A stretch of DNA of 64,000 nucleotides from Dryococelus australis (GCA_029891345.1 CM057000.1:134505663-134569662); one strand, 5' to 3'; shown: positions 23,701 to 35,955, counted from the stretch's first letter. Translations and numbers: made by a program. Notes: generated from the letters alone by a model not told the origin.

Positions 23701-25639
23701 CGGGGTCAGATGACAGCCAATCGGAGGCAAGGAGACAACACAAGCAAAGGCAGATGTAAATTATGACTAATTATTCTTCAAACCAATTCTCACCACATCC
23801 AAACATGGACGTGTGAACATTTAAATTATATATGAAATTATACATTTGAGATAATTACAGTAAGATGTTTGTAAATATGAATAATTAACAATGGAATAAT
23901 AATAATACTAAATCTTTGTGTTTGAGAAGATGATGTAAGTAATTGTAGATTTTGTTTAAGAATAGGTTTTAATTTTTCCCCGATAACAAGAATCGAGGGA
24001 TAATTGTATGCATTGTCTTATGCATTGAAGAAGACGTATGAGGTAAATATAAAATTGAAAAGCTAGGAATTTGAACTTTTGGTTTTAATGAAATGTTATA
24101 AACGGCGCTCAACGTATTAATGGCAGAGTTGTGAATTTTCTGAAAAGTTACAACTTTTTCGAAACGTGTTTATACATCATTAAATTAACTTAGTGATTTT
24201 TTTGTTACTTAATGAATATATCATAATTTCAGTGGACCGTTATTTTCAATGAGCAAATGTTCATCGATTTATCTCATAAAGTAATGATTTTGTCGCTACT
24301 AGGAAATATTCTCTTTTGATTCATCGTCAATCACATTTTTTCATTGCTAAAGTATAACTCACTCTCGCCGAAAACTATATACGTTTTTTTTTGTTAAGAT
24401 GAAACGTTGTCCCGAATATCGCGATTTCCTTTCATTGGATGTAACTGACTAAACGGAAGTAAAATTACTCCTCATTGCGCTCACAGAATGAAATGTCTTC
24501 GTAGAGAACCCAAGTGGATTTTTTCGAAGCGGACAACGTTTTGAGATACAAACCATTGAATAACTTTGAGAATAGAAGAAGACGTTTCAACAAAACGTGA
24601 GTGATAAATTTCGCGAGTATTTGTCTATTTGAATCACAGCATAAACAAATGTAATGGAAATAACCTACTCAATCTGGTTCTCACTAATTAAACGTATAAT
24701 CGAACATGTAATAATAATTCAACGAATTGGGATGACATCTCTTAAATTAATTCAAAACCAATCTCGCGAAACCGAATAACACTAATTTGTGAAACGAAAT
24801 CGAATTAAACGCCAATGAAGTGAATGGATTTTTCACAAAATTGATTACACGGATAATTCAACTAATCAGTGTTCCATCATTATAGTATATGAACATTTAC
24901 TATTACGAGATAAAAGTTCATGATGTGGTATTCAAGAACGAATCGATAAATATTCCGAAATAGATTAATCATACTTATGCGTAAAGCTTTGATAATTTTT
25001 GTCAACAACGTTCAAGTATGAACGTCAGGTGTGCTTACAGAAGTTGATATATATATATATAACACTATGCCAAATTCAACAATAAATTCATAGACGATGA
25101 ACACCCACAAATAGAATAGCTAGTATTATGTTCACAGAGTGAAGGGGAGAAGGGTATTCTGTTTATTCTGTTTACTTAGTGCGCAGATATTTTTACACAC
25201 TCAGCATCCATAAAACGGATGAATACACAGAATTTCATAACGAGAAATTCGACCAATAATCTACGAAATTTATAAACACCCACAAACAGAATGGATAGAT
25301 ATAATATGAGAATTCTGGGCCACTTAACTATAAATTTAAACCTTACAAAGACAATAACGTTTGTGTTAAAAATGGAGACTGAAAAGATGATGTAGCTACA
25401 TCATTACTTACGAACCTAATCATACAATGTTAGATAGTATGGAGAAAAATTTACTGTGAACTAATCATCGATCACTGGAATCAACATTAAATAAACATCT
25501 GCTCACGCTAAGTGTATCCCTAAAATAATATTTAAATGAACATTAGTAGTAGATAGGATATAAGAAATTTTAAACACTTTTTGTCATACCAAAAAACAAC
25601 AAAATCGTAGTTTTGGACAAAATATCAAGAAATAATATT
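20723..25639. other. Long AT-rich stretch, no gene seen
   Basis: Almost 5 kb without a motif-bearing frame or recognised repeat, apart from an imperfect inverted pair around CTGATTGGC / GCCAATCGG at 23660-23740 and a short TA run at 25049. It may be intronic or intergenic. Confidence 0.5.
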
Positions 25640-26110
25640 TTCCACTGGTAGAATGATTATGCCGATTTTGGCCCATCTGGATCCAGTATTGGATTGTCGG
25701 AGCTGTTCATGCTCTTGTCATTCCGATCCACCGGCGGCCATCTTGTCCGCTATGTGAGATGTCTATGACCTTGACTTTCACCTTGACCCTGGTGACCTAG
25801 ACTCTCAATTATTAGAAAACTGATTTAAAATGATTAAAATATTATTATTAAAAATATATAAAAATTACATTCGAGATGTCCCCCCAGCACCACATCCAGC
25901 GGACTACTCAACCCCTCCAATCAATAACATTGTCTTTACATTCCCCTCCAAATTCCCTCACCACTACTCATTCCATCATATGCAGCCATCTTGTTTTTTT
26001 TCTTTCATTTGTCGTTTGTTTATACATTGCTGGATGACGACATACTGTTCGTCATGCTGGATGTCGGTGACCTTTAACTTGATCTTTGACACTGATTAGA
26101 GTTATTAAAA
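25640..26110. repeat. Repeats with GGTCA-rich core and CCATCTTG box
   Basis: GATCCACCGGCGGCCATCTTG precedes ATGACCTTGACTTTCACC and TTGACCCTGGTGACC. A second, weaker unit (GCTGGATGTCGGTGACC, TAACTTGATCTTTGACAC) lies at about 26055. On the - strand this gives spaced AGGTCA-like words ahead of AAGATGGCCGCCGG. A related array lies at 61405. It looks like an interspersed repeat family. Confidence 0.45.
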
Positions 26111-26115
26111 TCAGA

Positions 26116-26939
26116 AAATTGCAAAATTTTTGGGCCATAAATTAAAAATAAAGCCTAGCAGAAAATGAAAGAGGAAACAAATAGCATTTCCACATCAGGA
26201 AAGTCAGTGTAACATTAGAGTGGAAACCTAACTGTTCCCGAAAAATAATCTAAGAGCTGCAAGTCTAATTAAATTTTGTATTTTGAATAACTGCAAGGCC
26301 AAACAAACACTCAACAAAGCTACAGTAGTGAAAAAGATTTGTTTCAATGTATTATGGAAGGAAACTTGCCGAAGGCTAATCGCATTGTACACGTATACAG
26401 CCTATAGTTTATCAATTCACTTCTGCAGCCCAAGTAGCTGCATTAGTCATACATACAAATATATCACACACCACAAGTAACCGCTATAAATTGCTGGTCT
26501 GAATACAGTGCATTGTCTTAGGGTGTATTTTTACAGTGGCTGATTGTTTTCTCTTGCCCCATTCCTCGTAGTCACCGTGTCTATTGTCTGACATATGAGA
26601 AATAAATACGTATTCTCATCCTTAACCAAGGTGGAATCGTGTGCACATTTTGTAACAGGATATTCAGTTGTGAGAACGAGGATAGGAAAATGCTTGAAAC
26701 TGGAGCTGTGGATCACATACAAACCGAGCTCCCTCTGCTTAGCGCACAAGCACACACATACCTAGGAGGTCGGACTCACGACCATCCGCCGCCCGTCCGC
26801 CAGTCCCTTGATATTCTACCAATCACTGGGTAACTATTTTTTCTATCCGTTACTCCGTCATATATTTCTCAAACTTTAACTTTCGACGGACCGACGGATG
26901 GGCCACCGCCATCTGGCGACATTCCGTAGATGCAATGAA
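26116..26939. other. Left flank of the two-gene transposon
   Basis: No gene supported. GACGGACCGACGGATGG at 26885 resembles the GACGGACGATGGACGGATG run beyond the right end (32892). Confidence 0.4.
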
Positions 26940-27021
26940 CCATTTGCGGGAGGCGTGACTTAAGAGCTTCCAGAGTTTGCCGCTAGAATTCGCCACGGTT
27001 TGTGGGACAGTTTCGTGAACA

Positions 27022-29033
27022 ATGGCTGAAAACGTATGGCTTCGGGGCTACACGTGGTCCAAATCGCTGTTAAATATTAAGAATTTTTACCATTTCCGTT
27101 GGACTGAAATACGCGAGCAGTGAAGGGAGTGAGAGATTAATCAGAGAAGGCTACAGTGTGTTTGTTTTCTCATATCATAAAGACGAGTGGGCAGCAGGAA
27201 CAGAAGATGGCGGTACCATAGTGAAAGATTCGTGCTATCCACGTCAAAGAAAAAACGACGGTCTCCGGACCGTGTACTTTAAAGTTAAAACATCGGACAC
27301 AACTCTAGAAATAATGGATTCGTACCGCACTTGCATAGCTGGGTATGTTTATATATATATATTACATTGTATAGGTATTCCATGTGCTTGTTTACTTGTA
27401 GGGTTTCTGTATACAAAGTGTGTCTCTACGATTATCCTTAATACTACATACGCAATAATAAACAATGATTTTATTTCATTGGTAGTAATAATATATTAAA
27501 ATTAGATTTGCTTTTTCATAATTTAAGTTAATAGTTTTCAATAGGTTAAATAATTGTGTTGAACGAATAAAAGGGTGTAAACCTGTCAGATTAGAGGTAA
27601 CATTGTGTAGAACTATGCCTACAGTGTAGCTGAATCTTTATTTTTTACTATAAAATAACTTTTTAATAACTTTATAACATAGGCCTATGCGTTCTGTGTT
27701 TGTTTTTAAATCATTTAATAATCAAATAATATTAACCAATTACAAGTAGATTTCGTTGGTGGAAATTTATTTATTTACAGATTTGGAAAATGTATTCTTC
27801 TCATGGGTCTATTTTATCTAATAAATAACTGTTGCTGCAGTGGGATGAGGGAGTTACCAGTAGATCTGACTTGCACAAGTGTAGAACAACAGTGGCACAA
27901 ACCACGTGGAGACAAAATAAACCCAGAGCTCGTAATGGAATGCATATTGGCCAAACCGAAGGCGAAAAGGAAGAGGCAACCATTGACCTGCTCTATAACC
28001 AGAATGAAACCACACTACATACCAGAATCGAAAGGAGTAGGTAAAATGCATGCTAAACTGAAGGAAACTAATACAGACTTCCCATTTTCATACCTATTAG
28101 AAGGCCATAAGAATGATAGAATATGTGTAACACCATTAGGCCATGTTCCTTCAAACAGTTGTGTTGCTTATCAGGTAGTAAATACAGACATTATAAACTT
28201 ATGTAAAAGTAGTAGTAAAAAAAACTTAAACGATTTCCTGATCTTCCTGTGAAGAAGATTAACCGTGGCATACAACTCTGTGACATAATTTGTCACTTAA
28301 ATATTTAGGTGTAACAAGAAAACAAGCTGTTGATATTGAAAAATTAACTCTTAAGTCAATCAAGTTCACAGGAATGGCTTTCTCAGAGGAGATTAAGGTT
28401 AACTGCTTCTAGGTTTGGTGAGGTATGCCTCGGAAAAAAATCCGTAACTGATAACATTTTTAGCAAATTTGCATGATACAAAAAATTTATCGTATGTGAG
28501 TGCAGTTGCCTATGGTCAGAAGCAAGAAGCGAAAGCTAGAATGCTATACTCAAACTTAAATGACAAACATGTGACTGTTTTTTTGATTTGGACTTGTTAT
28601 TAACCCAGGATTGCAAGTTTTAGGCTGTTCACCTGATGGCAAGGTTACTGAACCCACAGAACACCCAGTGCATGGCTTGTTGGAGATTAAATGTCCAAAA
28701 TCTATAATAATTCTTACACTTCAGGAAGCTTGTACTGACACAAAATTTTGTTGTACACTGCTGAATGGTTCTTTGCATCTGAAAATAAATCATAAATACT
28801 ATTTCCAAGTCCAAGGACAGCTATACATAACATATATAGAATGGTGTGATTTTGTTGTGTTTAAGGGGAAAGAAGTTTGGGTGGAAAGAATTAGGAAAAA
28901 TAATGAATTTTGTAAAGAGATGGCGAAGAAAATATGTATGTTTATACTGGCCACTTTGCCCCATTTCTATATAAGAAACTCTCCACTGGCTATCACTAAG
29001 AATGTGTTCTTGGACCCGTGTATAGACATGTGA
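27022..29033 (+). pseudogene. SWIM zinc-finger + YqaJ/lambda-exonuclease-like accessory protein of the transposon
   Basis: Exon 1 reads through LIREGYSVFVFSYHK and ends ...YRTCIAG at 27342. A GTATGT donor and TTTACAG acceptor bound a 438-bp intron (27343-27780). Exon 2 continues FGKCILLMGLFYLINN, then GMRELPVDLTCTS and QQWHKPRG, the typical post-SWIM block of this family. Further downstream are ASRFGEVC (about 28400), YGQKQEAKARMLY (about 28510) and the nuclease core CSPDG (28626-28640), LLEIKCPKS (28680-28706) and YFQVQGQLYITYIEWCDF. The metal-binding Asp, Glu and Lys (D at 28635, E at 28683, K at 28689) are kept. SWIM is CxC...CxH in the family; here it reads RxC...CxL (Arg at 27326, Leu at 27797), so two zinc ligands are lost. 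The first ATG (27022, MAENVWLRG) is out of frame with the rest of exon 1. The frame also breaks near 28252, 28290, 28470 and 28580. A polyadenylation signal AATAAA overlaps the stop at 29031-29038. Expected role, by family: 5'-3' exonuclease or end-processing activity aiding transposition; this is unproven. Confidence 0.85.
27343..27780 (+). other. Intron in the SWIM/YqaJ gene
   Basis: The GT-AG intron has donor GG|GTATGT and acceptor TTATTTACAG|A. Splicing joins the GG of exon 1 to the A of exon 2 as a Gly codon and restores the SWIM reading TCIAGFGKC across the junction, which supports these borders. It is a phase 2 intron of 438 bp, AT-rich, with no further features. Confidence 0.7.
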
Positions 29034-30051
29034 ATAAAATTAATCTTAAAATACATTTAGCAGTTTTCAGTAAACAGTGTGATTTTGTTTGTAAACTGAG
29101 TTAACTGAAGCAGTTCACAATTTTTTTAAATATAACTGTGCCCACGTAGTCCACATTTGTTTTTGCTTTTTGTTTATGTTTCTTCAGACATTTACACAAA
29201 CTGTTTTAACAGTAATAAATTCCCTCAATGGTTTATTCTACTGTGCCATTATGAAAAATATGCTTATATTATATCTTGGGTTAATGTAGAGGCATGTTTG
29301 CTATTATTTTAGTGATATATTTTTCGAGTGTATTTCAGAAAAATTATAGTGCCATTTAAAATTCCTGTATATAGATTTGAATGACAGAATAATTTTGTGT
29401 AAAAGAATGTTTTTAATTCATTTTTTTTTTCATTAATTAGCTAAATACCTAGCTCACAAGGACTCCTTTCACAAAACCATGTGCTTAATTTTCAGTCCAA
29501 GAAACATGTCAATATATCTGAAAAAAATAGTGAAACTATATTTCATGTTGTGCACATGTATCACTCATGTTGCTGGAATGAATGTTACACAGCCAATGTA
29601 AAAATATGCATGTAGTATTTAGTATAGGAGTTAACAAAATTAAATATAGGATAATATTAATGAAGCCAGTAAATAATATCTGTTTACAAAGAAAACATAC
29701 TGTGAACTATGACTTTTTTCACATATGTGGTATCATCATGTCTAATGAGTTTCAGTTGATATTATAAATGATTGAAATTAGTACTTGCATTTATTAATTA
29801 ATTTTTATAGCATACCCAAACTAGGATATCTAATTAACAAGAATATCAGATTCTAGTTTTCAATTACTATTCTAGTTTTGTTACAATGATACACAATGCT
29901 AACTGTTTTATGTGAAAGAAAATAATACCACCTGCTGCATTATTTACAACGATACTGCTGAATTATCAAAAGAAATTAAATGTTTACCACATATTGTTAA
30001 GGGATTTTACATTTTACCATATGCAAAATATTTTTACATTTGAGTGAAAAA
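29034..30051. other. Spacer between the convergent transposon genes
   Basis: About 1 kb of AT-rich sequence separates the 3' ends of the nuclease and transposase genes. The only signal I see is the AATAAA at the end of the nuclease gene. No reading frame here has recognisable motifs. It is probably the shared 3' untranslated region of the two convergent transcripts. Confidence 0.5.
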
Positions 30052-32504
30052 CTACATCATTGCAAATAATACTGAAAATATACATATTTTAAGGCTATTT
30101 TGGGTGGTATTATAATTTGTTGAGTGTTTCCTTTTGGTAACTACCCTGAAATTACACAGAAAACAACACACTGTCCATATCTGATTGGTGTGTGGCAGTA
30201 GAATAACAGGGACAGTTTTTTTTTAAAGTATTTTGAAAGATTCTATCTTACTTATAGTACGCTCTATTGTTACTCTAGCTGTGGCTATTTTCTTTGCTAC
30301 CATAACTTCTTCCTCTGAGAACTGACATTGTGATGAAGCCATTGGGGTGGGAGGGGGGTGGTGATGTTAATTTTCAAACCAAGTGATTCAATCTCATTCT
30401 TAATGTTAAAACCTTTATCAACCATTATCCCATCACCCTTATTGACTTTAACAACTGCAATTTTTTGTTTAATAATTTTACAGGAGCCACTTGACTGGGT
30501 AATTTGTTTGTCAGATGTACTACCTGTGTACAACTGTGATACAAAAATTACTCCACCCTTAAAGTCACACCCTACTAATCCTTTTACTGTATTTGCAGAT
30601 TTATAGTTGTAATATGACTGTGACTGTAAAACTAATGAAGATGGAATTTCTGTTTTCATTTCAGTTGCATCAAGGAAGATAAGAGTATTAGGGAACAATT
30701 TTGTGAATGATATAAGTGTATTTCTCAGGATTATATTCCTGTAGGGCCAAATATCAATTGAACCAAGCCTATAAAATAAATAGTTAATCCATTCTGTAAA
30801 TACAGTTCCAACTGTGGTTTTGTGACACTTTAAACCTCACTGACAAGTCAAATAATTCGAAACCTTGCCTCAGCTTACACAGAACCATAAAACTTCATCT
30901 TCAACCAGTTTGGACTGTAACCTTCCTGTTACTTTTGAAGTAACAGGATTAACTGCATTTGGAATAACAAACTTCAAAAATGTGTCAAAAACATGAACAC
31001 TCCTAAAACCTGTATAGTAACTCAGCACTTTTGCATTATTTTTTTTCATTGAGTTACAGGAAAAAATTGGGTAACAGAGTTTATTTCTAAAGTGCTTGCA
31101 GCTTCAATGAGAACTGCATTTGTTTTATGAAGTTGTTCAATTTCTTTCAGCTTGAGATCTAGAAACGATTCCAATATCAGTTTTTCTCTTCCTAAACTTT
31201 GCACTCGTACTTGAAGCTCTTCAGTTTCGTCTGATGTTCTTTTTAACTCACATGCAGCTAGTAGACAGTCAAGGCCAGATGTACTTTGTTGTGCTAGTTC
31301 CAGAGAAGGTTGAGAGCTTTCTGTACTTTCTTGATGTGTTGATGTTTTCTGAAAAATGCATAAAGTGAATGTAACTGCAGGCATCCATTTTTTGCAGCAC
31401 TGATTAGGAACTTAATGACGTGAACTAAACTGTATAGTTGTGAGATCAATTTCAGTAAATAGTATCATTTAGGTTTATTGCCCTCCTTTGTAAAATATTT
31501 TCATGTTAAGGCTATGTGATTTCGATCAAATTTGAATGCTAAATAGCATAGTCATAATCTCTACTTGCTTTAGTTACATAATTTTTTACTTTACCAAAGT
31601 AAGGAAGAATTAAACTGTTTCCATATTTCGCAAAATAACTGTAATCAGTATACAGGGATAAACTAGTGTTTACACTGACAGAAAAATATTAGAATTTAGT
31701 GAACGTTAGACTTTAAAGATATTGTCACTTTTAGTAGATAATAAAATCAATTAAATATTAATTTTCCTTTTCAAATACGTGCTGTTGTGTGTAACTTGAA
31801 AACTTACATTATGCCTATAATACCGTACACAGGCGAGGTTTCTGTGGGACGGAGAAGGGGAGTTGGGGGTTAATCACACATAAAAGTACTGTTCAATAAT
31901 GAAAAACTTTATTTTGAAAAAAAAGTTACTCTTCTGCAGAGTGTAATTTTTACTAGTAAGGCAATTTTACGTTTAGTGTGTATCAGCTCAATAGCCTACA
32001 AGAATTTTCTCCCGCACTGAGGTATTTAACATAGGCCTACGCAGTAATGAAACAGGCATGTCAAGAGGCGTTACGATACAAATAGTTGCTTATGGTAATA
32101 AAATATTTAACAGTGTTGATTATTCAGTTGCCTGTAAACAAAGTAAATTACTTACTTTAATCTCCTGTTCGTTTGAGAATGCAGTGTCATCAACATGCCT
32201 CTTGTAACTTAGTTTACGTCTCGGAAGTTTGTTGCTTAGGTGCGATGTAAATGAAAAAAACACTCGGAATTGCATTAGGTTTTAAAATGTTTCGCCCTAA
32301 ACGCCTATACATGAAACTGTTTTCTGTAAAATGTGACGAACAAACACGCATCGTGTCGCTGATTTTCTTGCCGCGCCTATCATCACGGCGTATTTTATGC
32401 AGCCATTGTTTGCGGATATTTACGTCCTTTGAAATGGAATAAAAAGATATCCCTTTCATCGTAGCTTTGTTTTTACATTGCGGCACTATACAGTACTGCA
32501 CCAT
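30052..32504 (-). pseudogene. THAP-DDE transposase of the two-gene transposon
   Basis: The chosen start is the Met of MVQYCIVPQCKNK (32504), because it places the THAP zinc finger at the N-terminus as usual. THAP features are Cys-x4-Cys, a central Trp (RKQWLHKIRR), CSSHF, and the closing AIPSVF that matches the family's AVPTIF. Exon 1 ends at 32156 (EQEIK) before GTAAGT; exon 2 starts at 31348 after TTTTTCAG and holds a coiled coil (EELQVRVQSLGREKLILESF). The DDE_Tnp_4 core follows: VFTEWINYLFYRLGSIDIWP, FLDATEMK (Asp at 30671), LVGCDFKG, GSTSDKQI (Asp at 30512), VDKGF (30422) and EEEVMVAKKIATARVTIER with the expected catalytic Glu at 30262-30264. The C-terminus resembles the usual QIWTVC block. 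Damage: one extra T in a 7-T run in exon 1 (about 32260), a stop ending the exon 2 frame at 31046, at least two stops between 30830 and 30890, a frameshift near 30350 and another near 30215. Likely role: DNA cutting and joining at element ends. Confidence 0.85.
31349..32155 (-). other. Intron in the THAP-DDE transposase gene
   Basis: This 807-bp phase 0 intron runs from GTAAGT (rc of 32150-32155) to TTTTTCAG (rc ending at 31349). It separates the THAP exon and its basic linker (KLPRRKLSYKRH) from the coiled-coil/DDE part. The interior is AT-rich with no other motif that I recognise. Confidence 0.6.
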
Positions 32505-32660
32505 ATTTGTTAGATACCGTAAATCATTAAAATATCCAACAGAGTTCGTCACCGTCCGTACTGCACTTCTAGCTCTTGTCCCACGAACAACTGCGCGTGG
32601 CAGCTGTGGGCGGAGCTATGACGTCAGAAGAGGCGGAGCGACCAACTTGTCCATTACGCA

Positions 32661-34399
32661 CTTTGAAATAAAATGCAAGGCGATTGATCTGTGTATATTA
32701 TCATTGGTGGTGAATTCAGGAATTAAATATGTAAACAATAATATAGTTTAATTTCTTATCACGTAAAAAAAATTATCTGTTCACACTGCTTCTATCTTGA
32801 AAATGTATTTCCAACCAAGATAAACCTCGTACTAAAGAAATATCACGATGTTAAGTTGTCACGCTGAAATTTTGCCGTACAGAAGGATTGACGGACGATG
32901 GACGGATGACTGACTGACGGACGGGCGACTGACAGATGCGACGGATGTTTGTGGGCCCAGCTGTACAAAGAGATAGGTGACAACTAAATTACAAGCACAG
33001 CTGATAGAGAGCGGTGTTCGTCCACAATACAGTTGAGACAGCGCAATTTTTGCAGAGTGAAAATGGGGATTACACGATTGAAATGAGACTGTCAGGTTTC
33101 GGTTACAATTTCCTGGTACAACTTGGATGCGCGTGCCGCTTACATATATGAGTTTGTGTTAATCTAGAAAGTAAACCACTCCCAATTACCTTATTCAAAC
33201 ATGGCAGTTGTCTTGGGTGTGACATGAGAAAATGAATATTCGAATACCCAAATATGTGAAGCGAATTTATCAATATTAGGTATAATAAAACAAATTTGGC
33301 ATTATTAATATACTTTCAAGCAATTGTTTCTTTTTCCATACATATATCGGCCATGTCGGTACATACTACTAAAGCGAGAGAGAGAGAGACAGAGAGAGAG
33401 TGAAAAAAGGGGGGGGGGGTTATTTACAGTTACATTTGTTTCCACTTCCCTTCATCGTTTTGATGGGTCTGGGCTACCAGTAAAAAATTTACTCTGCATA
33501 ATATTTCGCAGATGATAATGTTTTCTTATTTCTTATTGCTGGGAGCAGTGGATGGGGGAAGCGCATTGGCAATTACAAAGTCTATCAAAGGGAGAAGTTG
33601 TCAGATATCTGGTTGTTATGGTAATACGGGATCGTATGCGACAGGCGAGAGATTCACAGGAGCGACTGAAGTAAAATGCAGGAGAGTGTGAGCCAGAACC
33701 ACTGTGCTCCCGCTACTAACATTATAGTGACCAGTATTTTCTGTTTTATCGCGAAGACATATCTTCTCAATGAAGGTAAATCTATTATCTGCGATACTGG
33801 AGATACTAATGAAAAATAAAGATATCACATGATAATATTCAAAATTTGGTTTTACAGTGTTAACTGACGAAGTAAATATACATAAACAAGTAAACAGATA
33901 ATACCCTTGGCTACCCAGAGACTAGCAATGTAATTACAGCTGTGTGAAAGCCGAAGTCCTGCAGTGCAGAAGACAGATCACGGGGACAATGGCAAACTGC
34001 GCTCCGTAATACAGCAGGCTAGCCACACTGTTTAGTAATCAGGGGGAAGACAATGTCTTGGCCAGAACAGGGTAAGTCGTGTCCGAAGGGTTGGTACCTT
34101 GTTGCCGACATGGGATCCAGTAATTGATGTCCCTCCAGCGGAAGCGAGTGAGGGAGAGGGGTAATTAGCATGCTGACTGGAGACAGTCTAGGGACGCTGG
34201 GCGTCTCAACCATCTCTGGCGCCTGGCTCCCTCCCCTCCCTCGACAGAGGACTTCTGCACGTGCGACAAGGTGGGAGGTTCTGGATTGTGCCACGTCGAG
34301 AGTTGAAATCCTTCACCAGCACCCTCTCTCATTTTCCTTCCACTTCAACGTGTACTGCGACATAGCCCGTTCACTGTTACTCACAACTTTTCTGAGACC
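32661..34399. other. Right flank of the two-gene transposon, no gene seen
   Basis: Contains a GACGGACG/GACTGACTGACGGACG simple repeat at 32890-32950, a (GA)n run at 33374-33402 followed by a G run, and a GC-richer segment at 34100-34300 with no motif. Confidence 0.4.
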
Positions 34400-35250
34400 C
34401 TGCTGAAGTTATACTTCCAGAATATTCATCTGCGTCATGCAAACAAAGCTGGAGTAGCGTGCATTGAAACATTTTTTCGTGGTATCGTTGTTTGCGCGTA
34501 TTCGCGTATCTCCGATAACATATGTTCTGTAAATACGACTTTTTTTGCTATAAAAGGTAAAAAAAATTTTTTTATCTATGCTTCTATGTTTTTACTTTTA
34601 GCATATTAAGTATATTCATGGAGAAAAAATCTTGAAAATGGTTAAATATCGAATTTTAAAAAGCTTGGCTATGCAGTTTTCTTAAGCGGCAAGAGAAAAG
34701 TACAAATATACGGGCGTACTTTAACCTGTGGGCTTTCATTGCATGCAATAAAATCCCACTATTGCCGATCTGATTTGCACAGTACAGGACCAAGGCGGAA
34801 ACACTGCACGGCTTGCGCGTAGGAGCGACGAGGCACTAAAGCTGCGTGTTAGTGTTGGCCGTATCGCTCCCTCACTTCCTGACCTTGAACGCGCAGGTAC
34901 ATACGCCTCTTAACCGAGTCTAGCAAATATCGCCGAAGGGACCACGCACTGAATTTCTGTGCACTCGGTGTAGTCATATTTTGCATATGAACTATTTCTT
35001 AGTAGGCATTATCAACACGTCTATTTTATCCCGGTTTTTACTCATGATTATTATAAAAGAAATATTGTAATTTATAGATAGAATGTAAGTAAAATTTCAA
35101 ATTAACATGAGGTGAGAGACTATTGTGTTAACAGAGTTATAAAATGCTTGTGATATCTTCATGGCATTTTCCCAACAAAACTAAACACCTCATGCATGGG
35201 GTGATTCTTCGAAGGTTTGGTCCAAACAGTGCGAAGAAACAGCGAATAGA
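34400..35250 (+). repeat. Dispersed repeat R, modules C-A-B
   Basis: Module C (ACTTCCAGAATATTCATCTG, ATGCAAACAAAGCTGGAG) is followed by module A (34485-34905) and module B (34935-35250: GTGCACTCGGTGTAGTCATA, AGGCATTATCAACACG, CGAAGGTTTGGTCCAAACAG). It is the most complete copy here and defines the order. Confidence 0.65.
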
Positions 35251-35847
35251 CCTTACCAACTGGACGATGAAATGTTTTTGTCTAAGCCCCGTATGAAATT
35301 GTTTTCAAAGACTCAGGTTCGCACCTACTAGAGAAGACAATGGACTCGGTGTTTCCATACTTTCTATCCGAAAGCTTTCCAGTGTGAACGCGGTTATGTA
35401 AATCGCCTTATCAGCGACGCATCACGGTTTTAATCCCATTCACAAATCTGGTATCTTTGTGTGGTAGATGTCTCGTTGCTAAAACTACAAGCTATTTCAC
35501 CATCCCCAGACCCCACAAATAAGGAAAATAAATAAATTCTTTAAACATAGATAGTTAATTTAAGGGATTTAAACCATGATAAATTTACATTCAAAAATGT
35601 TTTTCACCTTTGAGTGGCAACATTTTTGTGGTACAATCTAAGAGCATGGTTTCAGATGACATTCTACTGTAATATGGGGGGGGGGGGTGGTGAGGGGGGA
35701 CATTCATAGAGGAAATATAAGACAAAACTACTTAAAGAATAGAACAAGCAGCCAACGTCGTTTGTGAACGTTCTATGAAATATCAACTTAGTGAATTCTT
35801 TTTGTCACTCAATGAATGTATTATAATTTCAATGGAATGTTTCTTCC

Positions 35848-35955
35848 GCCCCTGCGTTCCGGAGCTGCTCTATACTCAGCCTCGATTCACCCTCATCGGT
35901 TCTCAAGACCTCGATGTTCAGATCCGTCAAATATTCCCGTGCCACTCCTCGTCAG
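35848..35955 (+). mobile_element. SINE 3' fragment
   Basis: Only the 3' half of the family is present: GCGTTCCGGAGCTGCTCTA, then TTCACCCTCATCGGTTCTCAAGACCTC. The tRNA-like head is absent, consistent with a 5'-truncated insertion. Confidence 0.65.

Larger units (their letters stand above)
26940..32660. mobile_element. Two-gene DNA transposon, ISL2EU-like (YqaJ nuclease + THAP-DDE transposase), decayed
   Basis: Two convergent genes lie between diverged inverted ends: a SWIM/YqaJ nuclease on the + strand and a THAP-DDE transposase on the - strand, about 1 kb apart at their 3' ends. The left end (about 26945-27020) and the reverse complement of the right end (about 32590-32660) can be aligned through TGAC...AGCT...GCCAC...GTGGGACA, an imperfect TIR of about 70 bp. 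The exact termini and target duplication are not clear. From memory, the ISL2EU group of eukaryotic DNA transposons carries exactly this pair of proteins; Harbinger-type elements share the DDE core but pair it with a Myb-like protein. Both genes have several frame breaks, so this copy is inactive. Identity of the two proteins is well supported; group name and borders less so. Confidence 0.8.

Noticed and set aside
26540-26833. Short frame starting MCTFCNRIFSC, resembling a zinc finger
   Set aside because: Only two Cys pairs without correctly spaced His; no neighbouring fingers.
30358-30606. 82-codon + strand frame
   Set aside because: It is the antisense shadow of the DDE transposase core on the - strand.
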